The position numbers were made by a program, and so were the translations under genes. From Selaginella moellendorffii (lineage: Eukaryota > Streptophyta > Lycopodiopsida > Selaginellales > Selaginellaceae), in assembly GCF_000143415.4 (NCBI RefSeq), contig NW_003314269.1:148401-212400 (forward strand): a DNA stretch of 64,000 nucleotides. The letters are read 5' to 3'. The notes beneath the pieces were generated by a model, which saw nothing but the letters and a program-made list of their open reading frames with translations, was not told the origin of the DNA and made no database searches. Numbering within the stretch: position 1 is the first letter of the stretch; each line of letters begins with the position of its first letter. Below are positions 10,801-19,774 of the stretch, piece by piece.

Positions 10801-12169
10801 TACCTCCTCAGCACATCTACCCATTTGTCAAAAACAACTTTTGTCGCGAGTAGAATGTTATGGATGCTGAGTGTGTCATTGACCCCCAGTGTTTTCGAGA
10901 GAAGACTCGAGAATTCCTGCAATGGAAATGGCGTGAGGCCACATGTTATGCCACATGCAACGAGGCTTACCTGCCAAGCGCTAGTTGCTAGTGCACGTCC
11001 TTGTCCTGGTTTTTGTGGCTTCTTCAGTTGAACCCAGAGCTTCCATGTTTGTGCCAATATCTCGTGCAGACCCGATTTGTAGCACGTTTCTTGCTTGACA
11101 TTCTGCGCATGGGAGATGTATATGATAGATTGGAGGGGCGAGTTGCCTTTTATCAGGCAGACAACTCTTGTCTTGAAGACTTTCTTCACCTCCTCGCCCA
11201 CCATAATATCCACAACTATCTCTTGCATCGCCAAGCTAGAATGCTGCCCGGAGACGGCATAGAACCAGATGTTCTGATCGTCCAACACCTTCCTATTGAT
11301 CAAGTCTGGAAACCTCGTCTCGCCCTTCATTGTTCGGTAGTAGGGGATCACGTCTGCGATGTCGGGTGTTACTAGACTTGCCAGCATCTTCTGCTTCAGT
11401 TTCTCCACCCACTCATCAGATACTAGCCTGTGGTTGTATTTGCTTTGGATGTCGATGTGGCTCACGTCGATTGTATATACTTTGTTGGAATAGTAACAAG
11501 TACTATTATCTGCGACGATTTTTGCTGCCTCTTCTTGCTCTTTCTGCTCTTTGCGGCTCTTCTTTTTGGTGGGTGTAGTGTTCGAACCCGAGGCAATGGC
11601 ATCACCGAGTAGCTTCTTTTTTGGAGCAGGAGAGTCGGACGTCGGCTTGAGCTTGACCACCCTTTTCTGCTTCGGGGTAGTTTCCAGATCGACCCCCTTC
11701 CCCTTCGCTTCGCGAACTGGAGTCACTCTCAACGGCTCAATGTTGGAATATAGTTTTTGAACATCGCCGTAGGTGAGGTCCGTGGATTCCATGTGATCTT
11801 CATAGACCCGCAGCGTCTTTGAAATTGTGGGCCTCCTGGACAACCTCTCCCTAGCTCCCTCTAGGAATTCCTTATAGCCGCTGCCCCCTCCGGGAAGCCG
11901 CTAGGATGTGCAAGGTGGATCTTGAAGGCGGACGCTGTCTCTACCACAAGTGCCAGTCCATATTCTTGCATGGAACTGCATGGAGTGTCTGTCACTTGGA
12001 TGAGGATCCCCATGCATTCTTTTCTCCCACCATCTGTGTTGTACAGCCTCAGATCCTCGCCTTCCATCCCAAAAGTCCAACTGGTGAGCTCCTCCCCCTT
12101 CTCTGCATCCACATTGACAGTGGCTGGAAGAAGAACGCAATTCCTCGCCTGTTCAGAAATGCACAACAA
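7834..12169 (-). pseudogene. ParB/sulfiredoxin-like-fold transposon protein with long disordered acidic tail
   Basis: Read 5' to 3' on the minus strand: an N-terminal part (12169-11861), then the core (from about 11904 down to 10971, then 10916-9593), ten short exons (9542-9456, 9417-9328, 9278-9222, 9170-9114, 9068-8982, 8931-8896, 8843-8736, 8685-8596, 8548-8441) and a last exon 8387-7834 ending in a Glu/Asp-rich run and PSGK. The core has VSHIDIQSKYNHRLVS followed about 65 residues later by WFYAVSGQHSSLAMQEIV, resembling the N-terminal ParB pattern (paired-residue start, then G-x-R/H-R/S-x-x-A). Exon joins keep frame everywhere. Three in-frame TGA codons (near 10089, 9801 and 9128) interrupt it. 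Between the N-terminal part and core there is either a one-base loss in a G run near 11890 or a 44-nt intron (11902-11945). Function unknown; nuclease or DNA-binding role is inference. Confidence 0.6.
8388..10970 (-). other. Eleven tiny introns, most built around the 22-bp palindrome
   Basis: Predicted GT-AG introns on the minus strand: 10970-10917 (54 nt, phase 0), 9592-9543 (50), 9455-9418 (38), 9327-9279 (49), 9221-9171 (51), 9113-9069 (45), 8981-8932 (50), 8895-8844 (52), 8735-8686 (50), 8595-8549 (47), 8440-8388 (53). All after the first are phase 1. Nine contain the palindrome; 8895-8844 has only a degenerate TGCAT...ATGCA form and 9592-9543 has none. Many share the 3' end (C)TTGCAG. 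The intervening exons are 87, 90, 57, 57, 87, 36, 108, 90 and 108 nt, all multiples of three, which strongly supports the model. Seen in sequence; splicing itself is unverified. Confidence 0.75.
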
Positions 12170-12499
12170 TTAGAGCTGACAGATGAAAAGCTAGCAGCTG
12201 GAAATAACGTGAGGCCACACGCCATTCACCACTGCATCAGATGTCTTGAGGCTGCATCCTAAGATGGCGTGAGGCTACACGCCATCTGTAACCGGACTGC
12301 ACTCGAGAGCCCAATCGGTGCATGCCAATGTTGCTACTGAATGGCATGTGGCCTCATGCCATTTTCTACTTGGCCTAAAAGACTTACCATTTGAAGCTGA
12401 ATGGAGGCATGACAATCGAGGCCGGACTCGCTGGCGAATGTGCACTGTGTGTGCAGCGGATCGTAGCAGCAAGGCTACTCTGCCACTTACAGCTGGAGA

Positions 12500-12920
12500 G
12501 TGGCGCTGAAATCTCCCAGAACGCCAAGTGGGCTGCGTGTGGGTGGCGGAGTGGGCGGCGGAGTTGGCGGAAAAGTTACAAACTGGGTGTGTCTTGAAGT
12601 GGACGCCGATGCACACGAGCGCGATGCGAGCGCGAGTGTGATGCAAGCGCGAGTGGACGCCGATGCACACGAGAAACCTATAGAGAAGGTAGATGAGCGC
12701 GAATGTGAGCGTGATCGCGACTGGGAGCGCGATGGGAGCGCGAGTATGAAGCAAAATGCAAAACCTAACCTCACACGCGCGAAATGTCACGACGGTTGGT
12801 AATCCCGCAACGTCATCATTCCTCGGACTTGGGCGCCACCATTAATTTCTGGATCGCCGCGCGCATGTATGCATGTGAAATCCAAAAGAAATCCGCAACG
12901 TCATCATTCCTCGGACTGCA
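12500..12920. repeat. Short internal repeats between the two insert genes
   Basis: A 'gacgccgatgcacacgag' unit occurs at about 12602 and 12657 amid GAGCGCGA-type repeats, and 'cgcaacgtcatcattcctcg' occurs at about 12807 and 12894. Open frames on both strands here are low-complexity and not credible genes. Confidence 0.6.
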
Positions 12921-13048
12921 TGCACGCGAAATCCAAAAGAAAGATCATGATTGGGATATCATTTAATACCCTCGCTATATTTATACCATGCATGATTGGA
13001 TATTCCAAATCATCTTGTATTTCCAAAAATGCCAGATGTTCAGCTAAA

Positions 13049-14996
13049 TAAAGAATGGTATACAATGTCTTTCTTGATGACCCTGCAAAGAAGCATCTCG
13101 ATCGGACACCACATGAGACCACACGAGCCTTACAATGTTTCAGGGGCATTTGCTATAGATCCGACCGTTATTTTGCTCCAAGATTCTACAGTTTGGTGTG
13201 CATTGACCTTTCCATCGACACTGCAAAGGGACATCACAATCAGATGCGGGATCACAAGAAACTAACTTCACTAACTCTGGTTTCACCAAGATCTACGTAA
13301 GGAGTTATGAAATGAAAGGACCCTCTCTATTGAAATGTGTTTATGGTCCTAGGGGCATTGTGACATATGAAAGGATTTTGCATCAAGTTCTGTATTTGCA
13401 TGTTTATCAAGTTACTGAATTGCTAAACCCTAAACCCTCCCTAAATATGTGGCAAATGCTGTGTGAAGAAAGATGCCCTTTTTGGGCAAATGCTGTAAGA
13501 GGTAGATGCCGAGCAGTTACACGGGGAATAATCTTGGCGCGGATCGCTGACATAGCATGGCAAAGTTCGAATCACTGACATGGCACAGCTGGATCGAGGC
13601 AAGGACATGATGTGACAAAGTTCAACGTCCGACAGCAAAGTCTAGAAGCTACTCAGTTTGAAATTTGTCAGAGGAATTATAAGATCTGGTTTGTCAGAGG
13701 ATTTGATGTGACGTTCAAGCGTGTGGGCTCATGCAATTTTGATCCCAAAAAATGCACCAAAAAATGCTCGGCGTCATCTGGCGTTATCTCTTAAATGGCG
13801 TGGGGCCACATGCCATTTTAAGGGGCACATAGGAGTATATTCCTAGAATATTCTAACACGCGCGAGATTTTTTTGAGTTTTCTGGAGATCCAACCGTTAG
13901 ATCGCAACTAGATTTTACAGAATGGTATACAATGTCTTTCTTGATGACTCTGCAAAGAAGCATCTCGATCGGACACCACATGAGACCACACGAGCCTTAC
14001 AATATTTCAGGGGCATTTGCCATAGATCCGACCGTTATTTTGCTCCAAGATTTTATAGTTTGGTGTGCATTGACCTTTCCATCAACACTACAAAGGGACA
14101 TCACAATCAGATGCGGGATCACAAGAAACTAACTTCACTAACTCTGGTTTCACCAAGATCTACGTAAGGAGTTATGAAATGAAAGAACCCTCTCTATTAA
14201 AATGTGTTTATGGTCCTAGGGGCATTGTGACATATCAAAGGATTTTGCATCAAGTTCTGTATTTGCATGTTTATCAAGCTATTGAATTGCTAAACCCTAA
14301 ACCCTAAACATGTGGCAAATGCTGCGTGAAGAAAGATGCCCTTTCTGGGCAAATGCTGTAAGAGGCAGATGCCGAGCAGATGTATCTCAGGCTAGCGAAG
14401 GGGAAAAACGAAAGCTAGCTATAAACATGACGGGATGCAAATAGATTACTAGGCTGGTCCTGCGAAAATCAGAAACCATAATTGAAAACATTGAAAATGC
14501 AAAAAGAAAGGTTTATAATATTTTTGAATTTTAAGCAACCAAAGGAATGTAAGTAGGGCATGTGTTTGTAAGTTTAAAAATGCCTCAACCACTTAAATTC
14601 CCAAGTAAATAAAGTTGTTTCTATTTTTGGTACAGGTAAACTTTATAGCGTGTGGGCTCATGCAATTTTGAACCCAAAAATGCACCAAAAAATGCTCAAC
14701 TAGCATTATTCTTTGAATGGCGTGTGGCCTTATATTGCCATAAATGGACGTACACACACAACATAATTATTCCTTTACACGGCGAATAATCTTGGCGCGG
14801 ATCGCTGACATGGCATGGCAAAGTTCGAATCACTAATATGGCACAGCTGGATCGAGGCAAGGACATGATGTGACAAAGTTCAACGTCCGACAGCAAAGTC
14901 TAGAAGCTACTCAGTTTGAAATTTGTCAGAGGAATCATAAGATCTAGTTTGTCAGAGGATTTGATGTGACGTTCAAGCGTGTGTTATTTTTGAATT
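13049..14996. repeat. Tandem duplication of a roughly 0.7-kb non-coding segment
   Basis: The block 13049-13500 is repeated at 13918-14370 with few differences (start GAATGGTATACAATGTCTTT). The following block 13516-13720 is repeated at 14777-14990, now separated by about 400 bp of extra DNA that carries another copy of the 'gcgtgtgggctcatgcaatt' segment (13723 and 14650). Both copies include a short AAACCCTAAACCCT stretch (about 13426 and 14293), similar to the plant telomere unit but only two units long. No gene is recognised; palindromes 13795 and 14717 fall within this region. Confidence 0.7.
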
Positions 14997-15493
14997 CTCG
15001 AACTCATTCCTAGGTCTATCATTTTTGTGCGCCGTGTTCTTGGTTCCGCTGAGCGCAGTGAGTGCTGCTTGTGTAAGCGGCGTTGTGAGATGTGGTTTAT
15101 GCGTCTACGAGCGGTTGCGGCATTGCGAGCGCCATTGCGAGCGGCAGTTTATGCGAGTGGCAGTTTGTGCGAGCGGCGCTACGAGCAGTTGTGGTGGTGC
15201 GAGCGGCGCTACGGTACCACTAATGGTATGAGGGCTCATGCCATCTTAGGGCTTGCAAGTTCATCACTAGCATATTGCCAATAGTTTCTTTACCTGCCTG
15301 TAGCTGTGTGTTTATCAAGATGGCATGAGGCCTCATGCCAATTTTGTGAATGCGAAATTTCACGTGGGTGTCAATAGCATGTTTGAATAATGGCATGTGG
15401 CCTCATGCTATTGAGGTTGTTTAGTATGTTATGAATTAGGCCATTCTCTAATCATTTTTTGTATGGTCTTAACTTCTTTTCTGCACTTTCAGA

Positions 15494-16722
15494 ATGGCCT
15501 CCACAAGTGCGACGCATGTTCCCTCCGTGGATCTTAAGAACCGTGCTACATGGATTCAGGCAAAGGTGTTTCTAAACAACCTCGAGGGGGAGGTGGTAGC
15601 TGAGGGCTTAGCCACAGTTGTCAATCCAAGAGATGTGGTTGCTAATCAAGAATTGGGCTGGGATGATATTGGAGTTGCGATTTTAGAAGTTGTTGACACA
15701 GAAGAAAACAGTCTGACTATTGGAAGCATTGTGCGGTGGAAATTGAGGCACTTAGTGTTTGAGAATGTGAAGGATTCACAATCAAACACCACTACAACTG
15801 ATGACAGAACATCTCTTCATGGGAAAAGAAAGTACACCTTCCTAAAGCGCAGCCAAAGGGATTTGAGCAACAAACCGAAAAGGCAGAAAATGGCGATGGA
15901 GGTTCGAATGGTCTCGACAGTTGCTTGTTGCAAGAGGAGGTGCTGTCAACATGCTGATTGGGATGCTATTGAAGAGGAGAGAGCAAGATACAAGACATTG
16001 TCCTGGAAGGCAGCTCGCAATTTTGTGTATGAGGCATTACGGTCATCTGTTGATGCTTCAGAACATCAGGTGGGGGGCATGGTCTTCCAGAGGGGTTTGG
16101 TTTGCATGAAGGCATGGAGAATCATTTATGGAGTCCCTCAAACCACATTCTACAGAATCAAAACTGAGTTCGAAGAACAAAGGGTTCAACAGGCAGTCCA
16201 TAGGAACGACGGTACTCACAAAACCAGAGGTCATGTTGTATATGGAGAGGCAATCTTCAAGAGGTTTGTCGAGACATGTAGCGAGCAGCAACCACATAAA
16301 ACCCGCCTCTTGGAAGATGGAACTCGAGACACCCAACGAGTTCTCCCTTCCATGTATACCAAGGGGGCCATATTGGAAGATGTGAATCGGGAATTCCAGA
16401 GTAATGGCACAGGAAGTTGAGCCAATCTAGATTTAGTAGATTGTGGAGCAACAGGTTCAGGGATGTGAGTATAGGAAAGTACTCCAGCTTTTCAAAGTGT
16501 GACGAGTGCACTGCTATCAAAATGGCTTTGTCGAAGAATTCTTGCATCGCTCAAGAGCGAGAGACGTTGGTTAGAAGGTGGCTCGACCACAACATCGAGC
16601 AGAGAAGCTGCAGGACTACATATTATCATAACAAGTTCTCTCCATGGAGAGACCTGACTCTTACCTCTGCATCATCCACGACAAAATGGACTAGAAAAAG
16701 ACGTGCATTGAATAATATCTAA
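15494..16722 (+). pseudogene. Cys-rich transposase-like protein (frame broken near 16418)
   Basis: A first frame (15494-16420, 308 residues, start after a CTTTCAG acceptor-like site) has a basic stretch, then CCKRRCC followed by about 25 residues and a helical run with KAARNFVYEALRSS, then VCMKAWRIIYGVPQTTFYRI. A second frame (from 16417) continues with FSKCDECTAIKMAL and a basic H/R-rich run ending at 16722. This order (C-x-x-C pair, C-x-x-x-[FW]-[RK] with a helix-turn-helix-like segment, then F-x-K-C-x-x-C followed by charged helix) recalls a family of uncharacterised transposase-like proteins I know from animal genomes; that resemblance is from memory and weak. The expected C-terminal DDE part is not recognised before the right TIR at 17030, so the copy is truncated or the family assignment is wrong. 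Confidence 0.45.
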
Positions 16723-17029
16723 ATGTTCTCACCATTAAGTTATATGTCTGGCTAATAGGAATGATGTTCATCTTGGAAAGCTCACCACACGCTCAATGAA
16801 CAAACAAATAGTGTGTGCGCGCATGCCATCGCTCTTCTTTAGCTTCAGATTCGGCTTGTTCACCTTGACAATGAGATTTATTATACAACCAGATGGACTC
16901 AGTCTGGACACAAAGTCACCGCGCTAGTCACCATGCCCCAGATATGTCTAGCCCCTGGACATAAAACATATAATTTCACGTCATTTTCAAATACTTGAAA
17001 ATTTGTACCTAGTCCCATTTTACTGAATA

Positions 17030-17054
17030 AATCCCACTTTAACGAAATAGAGCT
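17030..17054 (-). repeat. Right terminal inverted repeat
   Basis: Inverted partner of 7336-7360 (23 of 25 bases). The Ty3-derived reading frame becomes recognisable again about 110 bp downstream. Confidence 0.75.
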
Positions 17055-17167
17055 TTTTTACTTTTACCTCTGCTTCCATTACTTTTGTCCCCCCACTATT
17101 TCCTCCTATATTTCCATCTTATTTTGCTCTTCCCTTTTTTGATCCCTTTGACAATTTTTGTGTTGCA

Positions 17168-17947
17168 GTGGTTGACTGGCTCATGAAAGAGTATTCTGAT
17201 CTCTTTGACTTTGACCTATTGTCTGGGGCCAAGATTACCACAAGTCATCCGATTCCAACTAGGGATGCTTGTCCAATCAAGGTTCTTGTTCATCGTCGAT
17301 CACCCAAAGAGATCAATATTTTATGTGTAAATGTCAAGGAGATGTTGGAGAAAGGTGTTATTCAAAAGTCGCAGAGTCTTTGGCCATGTGAACCTCATCT
17401 TGTGATGAAGCTTGATGGGAATATTCGTTTCTGCATCGACTATCATCCATTAAATGAAGTGATGATCCCGGATGTATACCCTCTTCCTCACACTGCTGAT
17501 CTTTTGGATCGTCAGAGGTGAAATCGTTAGTTCACCAAACTAAATCTTGCTTCTGGGTACTGGCAAGTACTGATGGCCAAAGAAGATATTCTTAAGACTG
17601 CTTTTCATACACCATTTGGTTTGTATGAGTTCTTGGTGATGCTGTTTAGTTTAAACAATGCTCCAGCAACTTTCTAATGAATGATGGATGGGGTTCTTTG
17701 CAATATATCGAAGATGACTATTGTTTGTGATATTTGTGATGTTTGTAATGTGTTGGATCGGCTACAAAATGTTGGTTTAAAGCTGAAGTGGTCAAAGTGC
17801 ATGTTTGGGTCCAAAGACTCAACTTATCTTGGGTATTGTATTTTTTGTGAGGGTTTGCAAATTGATCCTGACAAACTTGTGGCTATTCTAAAGTTCCCTA
17901 CTTTGAAGTGTGTGAATGATGTGCAACACTTCTTGGGCAAGGTGTAG
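17168..17947 (+). pseudogene. Ty3/gypsy reverse transcriptase (broken)
   Basis: VDWLMKEYSDLF and, about 75 residues on, FCIDYHPLNEVMIPDVYPLP match the conserved start of Ty3 RT (C/R-x-x-I-D-Y-R-x-L-N, then Y-P-L-P). A stop at 17519 and another near 17676 interrupt it. The part from 17681 has GLKLKWSKCMFGSKDSTYLGY, the thumb-side block, but the catalytic Y-[VL]-D-D box expected just before is missing; a short deletion has removed it. This copy cannot reverse-transcribe. Confidence 0.8.
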
Positions 17948-17962
17948 TATCTCGGTTGTTTT

Positions 17963-18470
17963 GTGGATCATCTTTTTTATCGCACTGTATCATTGCGAGC
18001 GTTACTGAAGTCATTAACGTCATCTTTCATCTGGTCTCTGGATTGTGAGCTGGCATTCGTGGATCTCAAAGAGCTATTGATGACTCCTCCAGTTTTGGTA
18101 TATCCTAACTACACTCGACTTTTTATTTTGTGCGTGGATGCTTCTGACATTGGTCTTGGAGGAGTGTTGATGCAAGAAAGCTTGAGTGTGCTTAGTCAGC
18201 ATCATCCTATTGTGTATATAAGCCGTACATTATAACCAGCGGAGATGAACTACTCCATGATAGAGAACGAGTGTTTAGCAGTAGTTGAGAAACTTCATGA
18301 GAAACTTCATGCATATTTACATGGTTCTTGAACGTTACTTGAAGGTGACCATGCTACCATTACTTCATTATTGAAGTGGAAGAACCTAGTTGGTCGTACT
18401 GCTCGGTGGGCTTTGAAGTTTTAGATATATGATTTTGATGTTGTTCATCACTTAGGGAGTTCTATGGCTG
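17963..18470 (+). pseudogene. Ty3/gypsy RNase H (broken)
   Basis: The frame shows LLMTPPVLVYPNYTRLFILC followed by VDASDIGLGGVLMQE. This is the D-A-S-x-x-G-x-G-x-x-L start of retroelement RNase H with the first catalytic Asp. A stop at 18235 splits it, and the remaining Y-S-x-x-E block is readable around 18250. It normally removes the RNA strand during element cDNA synthesis. Confidence 0.75.
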
Positions 18471-19607
18471 ATGTTGATGCCTTTTCTCGAGCTCCTCTTT
18501 CTTCTCCACTCTCTTCTCATGTTTCTGGCGAGCCTGTTGTTTTAGCATCTGTGGATTTTCTAGACGAGGATTCTATGTTGTCGACAGTTGCTATACTTGA
18601 TATTCAGTGTCCACAAGGCGCAAAGCAAGATCTACCTTCTCTTGATGGGGTTCGCGAGGCTCAAAAGCTTGAGCCGTGTATTCAAAGGCTTCGAGGGGGG
18701 TTTGAGAATCCTAGATCACTTGCTGATGACTTGCCTTTTCAGCATTTACATTCTCAATATTGCCTTGAAGATGGCCTTCTTTATTTTGTGGAGATGGATC
18801 CTGATGATCATTTATGGCTGGTGGTGCCTTCTGTCTTTATTCCATGGTTTCTCCATGCCTACTATGATTCTCCTGTTCTAGGTGGGCACATGGGACATTG
18901 TCGTGTAACTGAGAAGCTGCGCAAGTCTTTCTATTGGCTGGAGATGCGACATGATGTTATCTGGTATGTCCATAGCTGCGTTTGGTGCCAAGTTCATAAT
19001 ACTCCCCCTCGTGCCGCGGAAGGACGGTTTGGAGTCAATTGCATCCCATCTGTTTGAGTTAGTGGCGTTTGATCTTATGGGACCTTTTCCACGGTCGACT
19101 GTTGGCAATGAGTATGTTATTATTGCTTCTGACTACTTGACTCGTTGGGTGGAAGTTGGTGCTCTTACTAGTGCCTTTGCAACTGTTGTTGGATACTTCC
19201 TCTTCAATTAAGTGGTGTTTCAGCATTCTTGTCTAGTGTGGATTCTTTCGGATAATGGTCTCGCATTTATGGCTGAGGCATTTCATGTTTTGACATCTCA
19301 CTTAGGGATACGCCACACTTTCATGAGTGCTTATCATCCACAATCAGATGGTCTAGTGGAATGGCTCGTTTGGACATTTAAAGGGATGATTGCGAAGTAT
19401 GTGAGCTTTCAGCATTCGGATTGGGATGGTTATTTGCCATCTTTTTGGTATGCATATATCACAAGGGTGCAGAGTTCTGTTGGTGCTTCACCATATAAAC
19501 TCCTATATGGTCAACCAACGGAGCTAGGTTTACCTTCGCAATTGCTACAAGCTGCTAATGATAAGTTGTGGGATCAGTATTTGATGAGCATTCTTCCACT
19601 TGTCTGA
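18464..19607 (+). pseudogene. Ty3/gypsy integrase (broken)
   Basis: The zinc-binding domain is visible as GGHMGHCRVTEKL then SCVWCQVH (H-H-C-C). The catalytic core follows in other frames: FDLMGPFP (first Asp), ILSDNGLAF (second Asp) and YHPQSDGLVEWLVWTF (Glu). A frameshift near 19050 and a stop near 19211 separate these parts. The order after RNase H confirms Ty3/gypsy. Confidence 0.8.
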
Positions 19608-19774
19608 GTAAAGTCTGCTGAACACTTAAGCCGTGTACAAGTGGGACAACAATAGTGCTACAACTCCCATCATCGTCCACCTGCGAAATACAAAGTGGAT
19701 GATTTAGTGTTAATCCATTTTCCCCATCTTACAGTACGTGATTTATCTAAGGGGCTTCTTGTGTAGTAGAAAGG

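Larger units (their letters stand above)
7731..15411. repeat. Family of 22-bp palindromes (about 18 copies)
   Basis: Copies at 7731, 8403, 8558, 8694, 8953, 9087, 9183, 9288, 9429, 10928, 12204, 12264, 12341, 13795, 14717, 15223, 15320 and 15390 (start positions, each about 22 nt). Each has a left arm close to ATGGCATGAGG (or ATGGCGTGWGG) and its inverted complement CCTCATGCCAT, centred on GG/CC. The copy at 15320 is almost perfectly self-complementary. All lie inside the TIR-bounded insert and none was seen in the other 54 kb. Ten lie in or beside the ParB-like gene, nine of them within its predicted introns; others lie in its 5' flank, in the intergenic middle, and upstream of the transposase-like gene. 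Confidence 0.85.
7336..17054. mobile_element. 9.7-kb DNA-transposon-like insert with 25-bp terminal inverted repeats
   Basis: The left end (7336-7360, AGCTCTATTTTGTTAAAGTG...) and the reverse complement of the right end (17030-17054, AGCTCTATTTCGTTAAAGTG...) match at 23 of 25 positions. The repeats lie exactly where the Ty3 protease block stops and close to where its RT block resumes. Inside are a minus-strand ParB-like gene, a plus-strand transposase-like gene, about 18 copies of a 22-bp palindrome found nowhere else in the window, and tandem duplications. Flanks read ...CTTTA and TTTTT, so no clean target-site duplication is seen and the superfamily is undetermined. The inverted repeats are directly seen; that they are the element ends is inference. 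Confidence 0.65.

Noticed and set aside
12275-12802. Overlapping open frames on both strands (Arg/Glu-rich and Ser/Arg-rich)
   Set aside because: They are produced by GAGCGCGA-type short repeats; no conserved motif and no splice structure.
13420-14310. Interstitial telomere repeat
   Set aside because: Only two AAACCCT units at each of two sites, which are copies of one another by the local duplication.
7731-15411. CRISPR-like array
   Set aside because: The repeat is palindromic and dispersed at irregular distances from about 60 bp to over 1 kb in a eukaryotic transposon, with no uniform spacers and no cas genes.
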